From JAOXRU01 sp965247735 (GTDB taxonomy: Bacteria > Bacteroidota > Bacteroidia > Flavobacteriales > Flavobacteriaceae): a stretch of 64,000 bases of DNA. Shown one piece after another: positions 16,969 through 23,995 of this stretch. The stretch spans positions 2,294,001 through 2,358,000 of the forward strand of contig CBDFHN010000002.1 of assembly GCA_965247735.1 (NCBI GenBank), in the 5' to 3' direction. The notes below the pieces were generated by a model. The model was given only the letters and a program-made list of their open reading frames with translations, was not told the origin of the DNA and ran no database searches. The translations under genes were made by a program, and so were the position numbers. Every line of letters starts with the position of its first letter. Positions within the stretch are counted from its first letter, which is position 1.

Positions 16969-17042
16969 GGTCTGGTAGTTCAGTTGGTTAGAATACCTGC
17001 CTGTCACGCAGGGGGTCGCGGGTTCGAGTCCCGTCCAGACCG
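16969..17042 (+). tRNA. tRNA-Asp (GTC), copy 1
   Basis: This is a 74-nt tRNA. The acceptor stem GGTCTGG pairs with CCAGACC, followed by discriminator G. The anticodon arm is CCTGC-CTGTCAC-GCAGG with anticodon GTC, and the T arm GCGGG-TTCGAGT-CCCGT has one wobble pair. CCA is not encoded. Confidence 0.97.
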
Positions 17043-17043
17043 C

Positions 17044-17075
17044 AAAAAAAGGAGAGTTTTTACTCTCCTTTTTTT
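17044..17075 (+). terminator. Terminator of first tRNA-Asp gene
   Basis: GGAGAG (17051-17056) pairs with CTCTCC (17063-17068), flanked by runs of A and T. Confidence 0.9.
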
Positions 17076-17125
17076 ATGCCTAATAGTTTCCTTTTTTCTT
17101 AATCGATTATTCTATTTAAAAAATC

Positions 17126-17156
17126 TTGTGAGAACAAAAAAGACAACGTATATTTG
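17126..17156 (+). promoter_or_regulatory. Promoter of second tRNA-Asp gene
   Basis: TTG (17126-17128), a 20-bp spacer and TATATTTG (17149-17156) have the same geometry as the first unit. Confidence 0.85.
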
Positions 17157-17173
17157 CATCCGCATTGAGCAAC

Positions 17174-17247
17174 GGTCTGGTAGTTCAGTTGGTTAGAATA
17201 CCTGCCTGTCACGCAGGGGGTCGCGGGTTCGAGTCCCGTCCAGACCG
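17174..17247 (+). tRNA. tRNA-Asp (GTC), copy 2
   Basis: The 74-nt sequence is identical to copy 1, with anticodon GTC. Confidence 0.97.
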
Positions 17248-17248
17248 C

Positions 17249-17279
17249 AAAAAAAGGAGAGTTTTACTCTCCTTTTTTT
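17249..17279 (+). terminator. Terminator of second tRNA-Asp gene
   Basis: GGAGAG and CTCTCC form a hairpin between A and T runs. The loop is one base shorter than in copy 1. Confidence 0.9.
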
Positions 17280-17392
17280 ATGCCTAATAATTTCCTTTTC
17301 AGCAAAAAAATCTTTTTTATATATTTCTACAAAAGCACAAGGCTGTATCACACTAATTCTGCAACACCAATTTAGTTCTAAAACAGGATACA

Positions 17393-17400
17393 CAATTTGT
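17393..17400 (+). repeat. Target-site duplication, left copy
   Basis: CAATTTGT at 17393-17400 is repeated exactly at 18827-18834, flanking the insertion sequence. Eight base pairs is the duplication size known for ISL3-type elements. Confidence 0.9.
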
Positions 17401-17422
17401 GGATCAAGTCCAAAAGTTGTGG
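17401..17422 (+). repeat. Left terminal inverted repeat of the IS
   Basis: The 22-bp end begins GG and ends AAAAGTTGTGG. It matches the right end at 18 of 22 positions in inverted orientation. Confidence 0.9.
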
Positions 17423-17432
17423 GATTTTAGGA

Positions 17433-18425
17433 TTATGCAAAAATTGTAGTAAGTCTAAATAAGAAAAAGTCTACATTTCTAACCCCTCTAAATTGTGCTC
17501 TAAAGGCTTTAATTTTAGCATTGAAAGATTCTGCAGACGCATTTGTACTTCTATTATCAAAATAGTTGAGTATATTTTGATAATGTATTGACATTGTTCT
17601 AGCGATTGTGTTGAAGCTTTTAAATTTAGCTTGTCTTACTTTTTCATCCCATTTTGCAAGCCTGATAAGTGCTGAAGTTTTGTCTTTGGTATTATTAAAT
17701 ATCCAAGATAGGTTTTGGCATAACTTATATGCTTTCTCTAGATCTGGATATCTCTGAAAAAGGACTTCTGCTCTTTTGGATTGATTGTCAGTCCATTTAC
17801 TACTTGATTTATATAATAAATATCTGCTTCTTGCTAATAATTGCTTTAAAGTATCTCCATTGGGCAGTAGTTTTGGAGTGTATTTTAATGATTTATTTCT
17901 AGCATATTCTATGGCATCATTTTCAGTATCTAAAGCATCCCATCGATGTTTTATTCTTATTTCTTGTAATGCGTCCAAGGCTAGTTTTTGCACGTGAAAA
18001 CGATCTATTACTAAGGTAGCATTTGGGAAAGACTTTTTAACGATAAGTCCCATATTACCTGCCATATCTAAAGTTACCTCTTTAACTTTCTTGCGTTGCT
18101 TTAAAGGAATTTTCTCTAGTATTTTTATCACAGTTTCGGCTTTGGTTCCTTTGACCATTGCAACTAAGGCTCCCTTCTTTCCTTTTGCTTTTTTATTGGT
18201 TAGTATGGTATATAAATCACCATTAGAAAAGGCAGTCTCATCAAGGGATAAATTTGCGCCTAAGTTTTGTGCGAATAATAGCCAATCTGTTGCGTGTTGT
18301 TTTTGACCCCACGCTTTAAAATCACTCAGATAGTCCTTGTACTGTCTTTGTAGACTTCTGGGATTAACACCATAGAAATTAGCTACAAGTGTTGTACTTG
18401 AAGCGTTATTACTTATAGACCTCTT
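17433..18425 (-). CDS. ISL3-family DDE transposase, catalytic frame (ORF B)
   Basis: The frame is open from 18425 to the stop at 17433 (330 codons) but has no ATG until 18158, so it is probably expressed by frameshifting from the upstream frame that ends at 18409. The DDE catalytic residues are visible: D in NLSLDETAFSNGDLYT (about codon 60), D in VTLDMAGNMGLIV, followed by VIDRFHVQKLALDAL, and E in NASAESFNAKIKAFRAQFRG near the C-terminus. These are the motifs of the ISL3 group. The stop at 17433 lies 11 bp inside the left inverted repeat. No internal disruption is seen, so the element may be functional. Confidence 0.88.
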   Translation of the reverse strand, partial: KRSISNNASSTTLVANFYGVNPRSLQRQYKDYLSDFKAWGQKQHATDWLLFAQNLGANLSLDETAFSNGDLYTILTNKKAKGKKGALVAMVKGTKAETVIKILEKIPLKQRKKVKEVTLDMAGNMGLIVKKSFPNATLVIDRFHVQKLALDALQEIRIKHRWDALDTENDAIEYARNKSLKYTPKLLPNGDTLKQLLARSRYLLYKSSSKWTDNQSKRAEVLFQRYPDLEKAYKLCQNLSWIFNNTKDKTSALIRLAKWDEKVRQAKFKSFNTIARTMSIHYQNILNYFDNRSTNASAESFNAKIKAFRAQFRGVRNVDFFLFRLTTIFA

Positions 18426-18765
18426 TTAAAAAAGCAGCAAATTCACTAGTTATTCTAGTTCCTTTTGCTACTAAATCCCAATCTCTTGTAACTACTTTAC
18501 TAGTCACTTCATTAAGCCATCTACGCCGTGTTATATGCAGATAAACATCCTTACCTCGTATAGGGAAATCTTGAACGGTCGCCTCTGGAAAGAAGCCTTT
18601 AGAGTGGAGTTTAGCATTATTAAGTACAGATGGAACCTCATTTAATTCTGTAAAATAGAAATGTATCTCTTCTCCTTTAATCTCGTGTTTGGTTAAATCA
18701 AAATGACTTACCAGTACTTCGGGAAGTAATAAATTAGCAACTGCAAATAAAGCGTCTGAGGACAT
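18409..18765 (-). CDS. ISAon1-type transposase N-terminal frame (ORF A)
   Basis: This 118-residue frame begins MSSDALFAVANLLLPEVLV and contains IRGKDVYLHITRRRWLN. It matches what I recall of the N-terminal region proteins paired with ISAon1-like transposases, probably a DNA-binding part. It overlaps the catalytic frame by 17 bp. The overlap contains TTTTTTAAAAG on the coding strand, a candidate slippery or transcriptional slippage site. The catalytic frame is +1 (equivalently -2) relative to this one. The ATG at 18765 lies 40 bp inside the right inverted repeat. Confidence 0.8.
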   Translation of the reverse strand: MSSDALFAVANLLLPEVLVSHFDLTKHEIKGEEIHFYFTELNEVPSVLNNAKLHSKGFFPEATVQDFPIRGKDVYLHITRRRWLNEVTSKVVTRDWDLVAKGTRITSEFAAFLKEVYK

Positions 18766-18804
18766 AGAAATTTTAAAAGCAAAGTTGCCTCTAATTTAGT
18801 TACT

Positions 18805-18826
18805 CCACAACTTTTTGTGTTGAGCC
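18805..18826 (-). repeat. Right terminal inverted repeat of the IS
   Basis: This is the 22-bp partner of 17401-17422. It directly abuts the second CAATTTGT duplication. Confidence 0.9.
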
Positions 18827-18834
18827 CAATTTGT
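18827..18834 (+). repeat. Target-site duplication, right copy
   Basis: The exact repeat CAATTTGT matches 17393-17400. Confidence 0.9.
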
Positions 18835-18870
18835 TCTCCTTTTTATTATAAAAGTTTTAAAGAATAAACA

Positions 18871-18997
18871 TAAAAAAGCCCTGAATGGAAAACACAGGGC
18901 TTGATTGTAACTAAATAGGTTTAAATAAATGATAAGATTTGGGACTTATTCTTTATTTGAGGTTTTATTATTTATTCGTTTATGTTCCGATTAATAA
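18871..18997 (-). ncRNA. Candidate small RNA, array unit 1
   Basis: The -7 element TATGTTTG is at 19003-19010 on the minus strand. The terminator hairpin AGCCCTG/CAGGGCT spans 18877-18901 and is followed by a T run. Ends are inferred: start about 6 nt after the -7 element, end at the T run. This copy has one change in the terminator loop. Confidence 0.5.
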
Positions 18998-19161
18998 CAC
19001 TACAAACATACTCCATTACCATATTCCTAGAAAATAACAGTTGTTAACTCACGCTATTTTGTGGGCTGAACTATTCATCCTGTGGTTGCCTATTTTATTC
19101 TTACATAAAACCTTTTTTTGTAAGACAAAACAAACCGTTTCAGAATCTCAAAAATAAACAT

Positions 19162-19288
19162 AAAAAAAGCCCTGAATGGAAAATACAGGGCTTTGTTGTA
19201 ACTAAATAGGTTTAAATAAATGATAAGATTTGGGACTTATTCTTTATTTGAGGTTTTATTATTTATTCGTTTATGTTCCGATTAATAA
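19162..19288 (-). ncRNA. Candidate small RNA, array unit 2
   Basis: The -7 element is at 19294-19301 and the terminator hairpin at 19168-19192. The inner hairpin pairs 19236-19249 with 19214-19227 (12 of 14 positions) around the eight-base loop TCCCAAAT. Confidence 0.5.
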
Positions 19289-19451
19289 CACTACAAACAT
19301 AGTCCATTACCATACTCCTAGAAAATAACAGTTGTTAACTTACGTTATTTTGTGGGCTGAACTATTCATCCTGTGGTTGCCTATTTTATTCTTACATAAA
19401 ACCTTTTTTGTAAGACAAAACAAACCGTTTCAGAATCTCAAAAATAAACAT

Positions 19452-19578
19452 AAAAAAAGCCCTGAATGGAAAATACAGGGCTTGATTGTAACTAAATAGG
19501 TTTAAATAAATGATAAGATTTGGGACTTATTCTTTATTTGGGGTTTTATTATTTATTCGTTTATGTTTCGATTAATAA
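19452..19578 (-). ncRNA. Candidate small RNA, array unit 3
   Basis: The -7 element is at 19584-19591 and the terminator hairpin at 19458-19482. The inner hairpin is conserved as in unit 2. Confidence 0.5.
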
Positions 19579-19742
19579 CACTACAAACATACTCCATTAC
19601 CATACTCCTAGAAAATAACAGTTGTTAACTTACGTTATTTTGTGGGCTGAACTATTGATTGTGTGGTTGCCCATTTTCTTCTTACATAAAATTCATTTTG
19701 TAGGGCAAAATAAAGAGTTTCAAAATTCTGAAAAACAAACAT

Positions 19743-19869
19743 AAAAAAAGCCCTGAATGGAAAATACAGGGCTTTGTTGTAACTAAATAGGTTTAAATAA
19801 ATGATAAGATTTGGGACTTATTCTTTATTTGAGGTTTTATTATTTATTCGTTTATATTCCGATTAATAA
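19743..19869 (-). ncRNA. Candidate small RNA, array unit 4
   Basis: The -7 element is at 19875-19882 and the terminator hairpin at 19749-19773. The linker behind this unit is diverged from units 1-2, while the core is unchanged. Confidence 0.5.
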
Positions 19870-20033
19870 CACTACAAACATACTCCATTACCATACTCCT
19901 AGAAAATAACAGTTGTTAACTCACGCTATTTTGTGGGCTGAACTATTTATCTTGTGGTCGCCTAATTTTTTCTTACATAAAATCTATTTTGTAAGACAAA
20001 ATAAAGAGTTTTAAAATCCTGAAAAACAAACAT

Positions 20034-20161
20034 AAAAAAAAGCCCTGAATGGAAAATACAGGGCTTTGTTGTAACTAAATAGGTTTAAATAAATGATAAG
20101 ATTTGGGACTTATTCTTTATTTGAGGTTTTATTATTTATTCGTTTATGTTCCGATTAATAA
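20034..20161 (-). ncRNA. Candidate small RNA, array unit 5
   Basis: The -7 element is at 20167-20174 and the terminator hairpin at 20041-20065, followed by eight T on the minus strand. Confidence 0.5.
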
Positions 20162-20325
20162 CACTACAAACATAGTCCATTACCATATTCCTAGAAAATA
20201 ACAGTTGTTAACTTACGTTATTTTGTGGGCTGAACTATTCATCCTGTGGTTGCCTATTTTATTCTTACATAAAACCTTTTTTGTAAGACAAAATAAAGAG
20301 TTTTAAAATCCTGAAAAACAAACAT

Positions 20326-20453
20326 AAAAAAAAGCCCTGAATGGAAAATACAGGGCTTGATTGTAACTAAATAGGTTTAAATAAATGATAAGATTTGGGA
20401 CTTATTCTTTATTTGGGGTTTTATTATTTATTCGTTTATGTTCCGATTAATAA
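20326..20453 (-). ncRNA. Candidate small RNA, array unit 6
   Basis: The -7 element is at 20459-20466 and the terminator hairpin at 20333-20357. The core differs at a few positions only. Confidence 0.5.
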
Positions 20454-20599
20454 CACTACAAACATAGTCCATTACCATACTCCTAGAAAATCACAGTTGT
20501 TAACTTACGCTATTTTGTGGGCTGAACTATTCATTCTGTGGTTGCCTAATTTTTTCTTATATAAAACCTTTTTTGTAAGACAAAATAAAGAGTTTTAAA

Positions 20600-20915
20600 A
20601 CCAATAGCGGCCTAAATAAATAATCATTTTCATTTTTTTCATTGATAAAAAAACGAAACAAAAAAATCTAGTCTGACTATATTTTGCCTAAATTTATTAT
20701 TCATCCCATAAATTATAGGAACTCACTATCGTTCAAACAGCCTATAATTTTACTGGAATTTCACTGCAAATTTTACGACAAAATCTAGATAGGACATAAA
20801 AACAATAGCATTCAAAACGAACCCCTTTCTTATTATAATTCTTCTTAGATTCTATTATACCAAGGGAATTCATATAGTTAACAAAACGTTTAGGGCGGAG
20901 ATTTTTTAAAACCTA
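20600..20915. other. Non-repeat spacer within the array
   Basis: This 316-bp AT-rich stretch interrupts the array between units 6 and 7. It has no convincing open frame. It holds a perfect 9-bp inverted repeat, AATTATAGG (20711-20719) and CCTATAATT (20741-20749), with a 21-nt loop. I see no inverted-repeat ends or target duplication that would make it an insertion. Confidence 0.5.
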
Positions 20916-20928
20916 AAAAAACAAACAT

Positions 20929-21055
20929 AAAAAAAGCCCTGAATGGAAAATACAGGGCTTTATTGTAACTAAATAGGTTTAAATAAATGATAAGATTTGG
21001 GACTTATTCTTTATTTGGGGTTTTATTATTTATTCGTTTATATTCCGATTAATAA
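20929..21055 (-). ncRNA. Candidate small RNA, array unit 7 (promoter-most)
   Basis: The -7 element is at 21061-21068 and the terminator hairpin at 20935-20959. This is the outermost unit, separated from unit 6 by about 310 bp of unrelated sequence and closest to gcdH. Confidence 0.5.
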
Positions 21056-21324
21056 CACTACAAACATACTCCATTACCATACTCCTAGAAAATAACAGTT
21101 GTTAACTCACGCTATTTTGTGGGCTGAACTATTCATTCTGTGGTTGCCCAATTTTTTCTTACACTGAAAATAAATTTGTAAGATAAAACCAGATCAGTTT
21201 CAATACTAAACACTCCTTTTTAAATACTATATACACCTTGTCTTGTCGTCTTGAATTATGTTTTTTTGCAGTATTTCAATAACTTAAACCTTTTATGTTA
21301 AAAATACAACAATAAAGACCACTA

Positions 21325-21351
21325 TTGTTATATTTCTTTTAGCTATTTTTG
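21325..21351 (+). promoter_or_regulatory. Candidate promoter of gcdH
   Basis: TTG (21325-21327) and TATTTTTG (21344-21351) are separated by 16 bp, 14 bp before the ATG at 21366. The -7 element matches TAnnTTTG; the spacing is a little short. Confidence 0.45.
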
Positions 21352-21365
21352 GTAAAAAATATGTT

Positions 21366-22544
21366 ATGAAGCCAGATTTATTTGAAGCACCTGATTATTA
21401 CCTTCTAGATGAGTTATTAACAGAAGAGCATAAGCTAGTTAGAGATGCTGCCCGTCAATGGGTAAAGAAAGATGTTTCTCCAATTATTGAAGACTATGCA
21501 CAACGTGCTGCTTTTCCTAAGCAAATAGTTGGTGGATTAGCAGAAATTGGCGCATTTGGCCCTTATATTCCAGAAGAATATGGTGGTGCTGGTTTGGATC
21601 AGATTAGTTATGGTCTTATTATGCAGGAATTAGAACGCGGAGATTCTGGTGTTAGATCTACTGCCTCTGTTCAATCTTCTTTAGTGATGTATCCTATCTG
21701 GAAATATGGTTCTGAAGAGCAACGTAAAAAATACTTACCTAAACTAGCTTCAGGAGAATTCTTAGGTTGTTTTGGACTTACCGAGCCTAATCATGGATCT
21801 GATCCTGGGGCAATGGAAACAAAATATAAAGATATGGGAGATCATTATCTTCTTAATGGTGCCAAGCTATGGATTTCTAATGCTCCATATGCTGATGTAG
21901 CTGTGGTATGGGCTAAAAATGAAGAAGGAAGAATTCATGGTCTTATTGTAGAACGTGGAATGGAAGGCTTTTCTACTCCCGAAACTCATAACAAATGGTC
22001 CCTAAGAACTTCTTGTACAGGAGAACTTATTTTTGAAGATGTAAAAGTGCCTAAAGAAAACTTATTACCAAATAAAAGTGGACTTGGTGCTCCACTTGGC
22101 TGCTTAGATTCGGCAAGATACGGTATCGCATGGGGAGCTATTGGTGCAGCAATGGATTGCTATGACACCGCATTAAGATATTCAAAAGAACGTATCCAAT
22201 TTGGCAAACCAATTGCTGGTACTCAATTGCAACAAAAGAAGCTTGCTGAAATGATTACTGAAATAACAAAAGCGCAGTTATTAACTTGGCGTTTGGGTGT
22301 TTTAAAGAATGAGAATAGGGCAACATCTGCTCAAATTTCTATGGCTAAAAGAAATAATGTAGCCATGGCTATTGAAATTGCCAGAGAAGCAAGACAGATA
22401 CTTGGTGCTATGGGAATTATAGGAGATTATAGCATTATGAGACATATGATGAATTTAGAAAGTGTTATTACCTATGAAGGTACTCATGATATACACTTAT
22501 TAATTACTGGAATGGATATTACAGGTATTCCAGCTTTTCAATAA
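21366..22544 (+). CDS. gcdH: Acyl-CoA dehydrogenase, probably glutaryl-CoA dehydrogenase
   Basis: This 392-residue FAD enzyme oxidises and decarboxylates glutaryl-CoA to crotonyl-CoA in lysine and tryptophan breakdown. Features seen are GCFGLTEPNHGSDPGAMET (about residues 135-153, FAD binding), WISNAPYADVAVVWA and RYSKERIQFGKPIAGTQLQQ. The C-terminal TYEGTHDIHLLITGMDITG carries the catalytic glutamate at about residue 370. The TEPNHGSDP form and the THDIH motif favour glutaryl-CoA dehydrogenase over other acyl-CoA dehydrogenases. It is monocistronic and divergent from the repeat array. Confidence 0.88.
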   Translation: MKPDLFEAPDYYLLDELLTEEHKLVRDAARQWVKKDVSPIIEDYAQRAAFPKQIVGGLAEIGAFGPYIPEEYGGAGLDQISYGLIMQELERGDSGVRSTASVQSSLVMYPIWKYGSEEQRKKYLPKLASGEFLGCFGLTEPNHGSDPGAMETKYKDMGDHYLLNGAKLWISNAPYADVAVVWAKNEEGRIHGLIVERGMEGFSTPETHNKWSLRTSCTGELIFEDVKVPKENLLPNKSGLGAPLGCLDSARYGIAWGAIGAAMDCYDTALRYSKERIQFGKPIAGTQLQQKKLAEMITEITKAQLLTWRLGVLKNENRATSAQISMAKRNNVAMAIEIAREARQILGAMGIIGDYSIMRHMMNLESVITYEGTHDIHLLITGMDITGIPAFQ

Positions 22545-22566
22545 GCAACATATTTTATAGAAACAC

Positions 22567-22600
22567 CAAAATGGAATGATAGCATTCCGTTTTGCTGTTT
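22567..22600. terminator. Hairpin between convergent gcdH and MmcQ/YjbR genes
   Basis: CAAAATGGAATG (22567-22578) pairs with CATTCCGTTTTG (22583-22594) around a four-base loop, with one mismatch. The T run is weak on both strands, so it may stop convergent transcripts only partly. Confidence 0.5.
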
Positions 22601-22607
22601 CTTATTT

Positions 22608-22976
22608 CTACAAATTGTTTAACAACTCCTTATCTTTTTTGCTAAGCTTTGCCGCTACCAAGTCATAAGAATGATCTATTAATTTGTTCACAAACGAATA
22701 ATCCAACTCCCCTTTCCATAGGCGTAATGTATTCCAATGCTTTTTGCTCATATGCCAGCCTGGTTCTATGCTGTCATATTCTGCTCTTAACTCCAAGGCT
22801 TTTTCAGGATCACACTTTAAATTTATAGCAGCAACCCCTTCCTCCCAATTTTTTAATGATGTTAAGGCAAACATTTTACCCATCACCTTAAATACTAATG
22901 TTTCTTTATCAAAAGGAAATGCTTCTGTTACTCCTTTTTTTGACAAGCAATAATCGCGTATTAATTCAATATTCAT
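22608..22976 (-). CDS. MmcQ/YjbR family protein
   Basis: This 122-residue protein of the MmcQ/YjbR (CyaY-like fold) family starts MNIELIRDYCLSKKGVTEAFPFD. It contains LVFKVMGKMFALTSL, NLKCDPEKALELR, and the family motif MSKKHWNTLRL near residue 78. The biochemical role of the family is not settled, and a DNA-binding annotation is by fold only. It overlaps the acetyltransferase gene by 11 bp and is the last gene of a five-gene minus-strand run. Confidence 0.88.
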   Translation of the reverse strand: MNIELIRDYCLSKKGVTEAFPFDKETLVFKVMGKMFALTSLKNWEEGVAAINLKCDPEKALELRAEYDSIEPGWHMSKKHWNTLRLWKGELDYSFVNKLIDHSYDLVAAKLSKKDKELLNNL

Positions 22977-23385
22977 CTTTATGATCTTTAAACACTCTTT
23001 CCATTAATAAATTTGAATCTTTTGGTGTTTCAAATCCAAATTTGCGATACAGACCATGAGCATCTCCAGTTTTTAACATCCATACTGTACATGCTTTTAA
23101 TTCTTCCTCATTTACAATAGCCATCACCAATTGCTTTGCATAGCCATTTCCTTGGTATTCTTTAATTATAAAAACATCCATTAGATAGGCAAAAACAGTA
23201 TAATCTGTAACAACTCTTGCAAAACCTATTTGCTTATCTCCTTTATATACCCCAAAACACATACTATTAGCTATAGATTTTTTAACAGCTTGTTCTGTTC
23301 TGCCTTTTGCCCAATAGCTATTCGTTAGAAACTGATATATTACATCAATATTTAATTTGCTTTTATCACTAGAGATGTTAATCAT
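22966..23385 (-). CDS. GNAT-family N-acetyltransferase
   Basis: This 139-residue acetyl-CoA-dependent acetyltransferase has motif A in VFIIKEYQGNGYAKQLVMAIV (about residues 73-93), the Q/RxxGxG/A coenzyme A loop. KFGFETPKDSNLLMER gives the C-terminal strand. The substrate cannot be inferred. It overlaps the downstream MmcQ/YjbR gene by 11 bp and the upstream DUF4230 gene by 8 bp, so translation is probably coupled. Confidence 0.85.
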   Translation of the reverse strand: MINISSDKSKLNIDVIYQFLTNSYWAKGRTEQAVKKSIANSMCFGVYKGDKQIGFARVVTDYTVFAYLMDVFIIKEYQGNGYAKQLVMAIVNEEELKACTVWMLKTGDAHGLYRKFGFETPKDSNLLMERVFKDHKDEY

Positions 23386-23995
23386 TTTTTTCTTCTAATG
23401 GTATTATATCTGTAGCAATCTCTAGTGCTGAATAATCCAACTTCCAGTTAATAGTCTCCACAATTTTTTCGATAATTAATACTGCTTCTAATGCTTCTTT
23501 TTTGGCTGTTACCATTAATCCACTTTCTGGAATTTTATCTCTAATGTGTGTTTTTGCTTCACTATTTAGTTTGGTAAGATCACCAGCATCAAACTTATTT
23601 AAAAACCCATCTTTAATATCATAATATTGTAATTCTGGCTCAATTGTTAACACTTCTGGTTGGGGGAAATTAGAAATTATTATTTTTCTATTTTTTATAT
23701 CGGTTCTCATTTGTACTTTTTTTAAATCATAACCAATATGAACTTTTGCATTTACCAATACTATGGCCTTCTTTTTGGTACTTAACAAGCTCAATAATCC
23801 ATCTTTTTCATTTTCATAATGATAGACCTCAGCAAAATCTCCCTCTACAGTAATAAGCCTGCACACACTTTTTATCTTTTCTAGCAATATTACAGATTGC
23901 TTTTCTGTTTGACTCTTGCCTTTACTCTTCCAGAACCAATACATAAGTAATGCTCCAAGTATCAATCCTAAAAATAGATTTAAAAAATCTTCCAT
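23378..23995 (-). CDS. DUF4230 domain protein
   Basis: The 205-residue protein has one N-terminal membrane anchor (FLNLFLGLILGALLMYWFW, residues 4-22) followed by a soluble DUF4230 domain. Typical pieces are KSVCRLITVEGDFAEVYHYE, KAIVLVNAKVHIGYDLKKV and ISNFPQPEVLTIEPELQYYD. The domain is predicted to lie outside the cytoplasmic membrane. Its function is unknown. The stop-start junction with the DUF4260 gene overlaps by 1 bp. Confidence 0.85.
   Translation of the reverse strand: MEDFLNLFLGLILGALLMYWFWKSKGKSQTEKQSVILLEKIKSVCRLITVEGDFAEVYHYENEKDGLLSLLSTKKKAIVLVNAKVHIGYDLKKVQMRTDIKNRKIIISNFPQPEVLTIEPELQYYDIKDGFLNKFDAGDLTKLNSEAKTHIRDKIPESGLMVTAKKEALEAVLIIEKIVETINWKLDYSALEIATDIIPLEEKND

Larger units (their letters stand above)
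16921..17279 (+). repeat. Tandem duplication of a complete tRNA-Asp transcription unit
   Basis: The second unit repeats the first at an offset of 205 bp. Conserved elements are the TTGTG promoter start, TATATTTGCA, the leader CCGCATTGAGCAAC, the whole tRNA, the terminator and the following TATGCCTAATA. The spacers inside the promoters differ, so the duplication is not brand new. Confidence 0.85.
17401..18826 (-). mobile_element. Complete ISL3-like (ISAon1-type) insertion sequence
   Basis: This 1426-bp element is bounded by 22-bp imperfect inverted repeats. The left repeat is GGATCAAGTCCAAAAGTTGT plus GG. The right one, read on the minus strand from 18826, is GGCTCAACACAAAAAGTTGT plus GG; 18 of 22 positions match. 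It is flanked by an exact 8-bp duplication CAATTTGT. It carries two overlapping transposase frames on the minus strand. It sits between the tRNA-Asp pair and the repeat array. Confidence 0.92.
18862..21150 (-). repeat. Tandem array of seven ~290-bp units (candidate small-RNA genes)
   Basis: Seven direct repeats have a conserved core of about 235 bp. The terminator hairpins start at 18877, 19168, 19458, 19749, 20041, 20333 and 20935, so the first six are spaced 290-292 bp. The seventh is separated by an extra ~310 bp of unrelated sequence. Core changes between copies are rare single substitutions, while the ~55-bp linkers between cores vary more. Every unit has TATGTTTG, an inner hairpin and an intrinsic terminator in the same order on the minus strand. 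No open reading frame is conserved as protein. The array lies between the IS at 17401-18826 and the divergent gcdH gene. Confidence 0.95.

Noticed and set aside
16921..17393. Two protein frames (91 and 66 codons) over the tRNA-Asp pair
   Set aside because: They run through the tRNA genes and terminators; the matching string in each arises from the tRNA sequence itself.
20395..20598. 67-codon plus-strand frame inside unit 6 of the array
   Set aside because: The same frame is broken in the other units, it has no promoter, and it runs through the conserved RNA elements on the opposite strand.
20600..20915. Small insertion sequence inside the array
   Set aside because: No terminal inverted repeats, target duplication or transposase frame could be found at the edges of the block.
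18862..21150. CRISPR array
   Set aside because: The repeats are about 290 bp with conserved cores and related linkers, not 20-50 bp repeats with unique spacers, and no cas genes are near.
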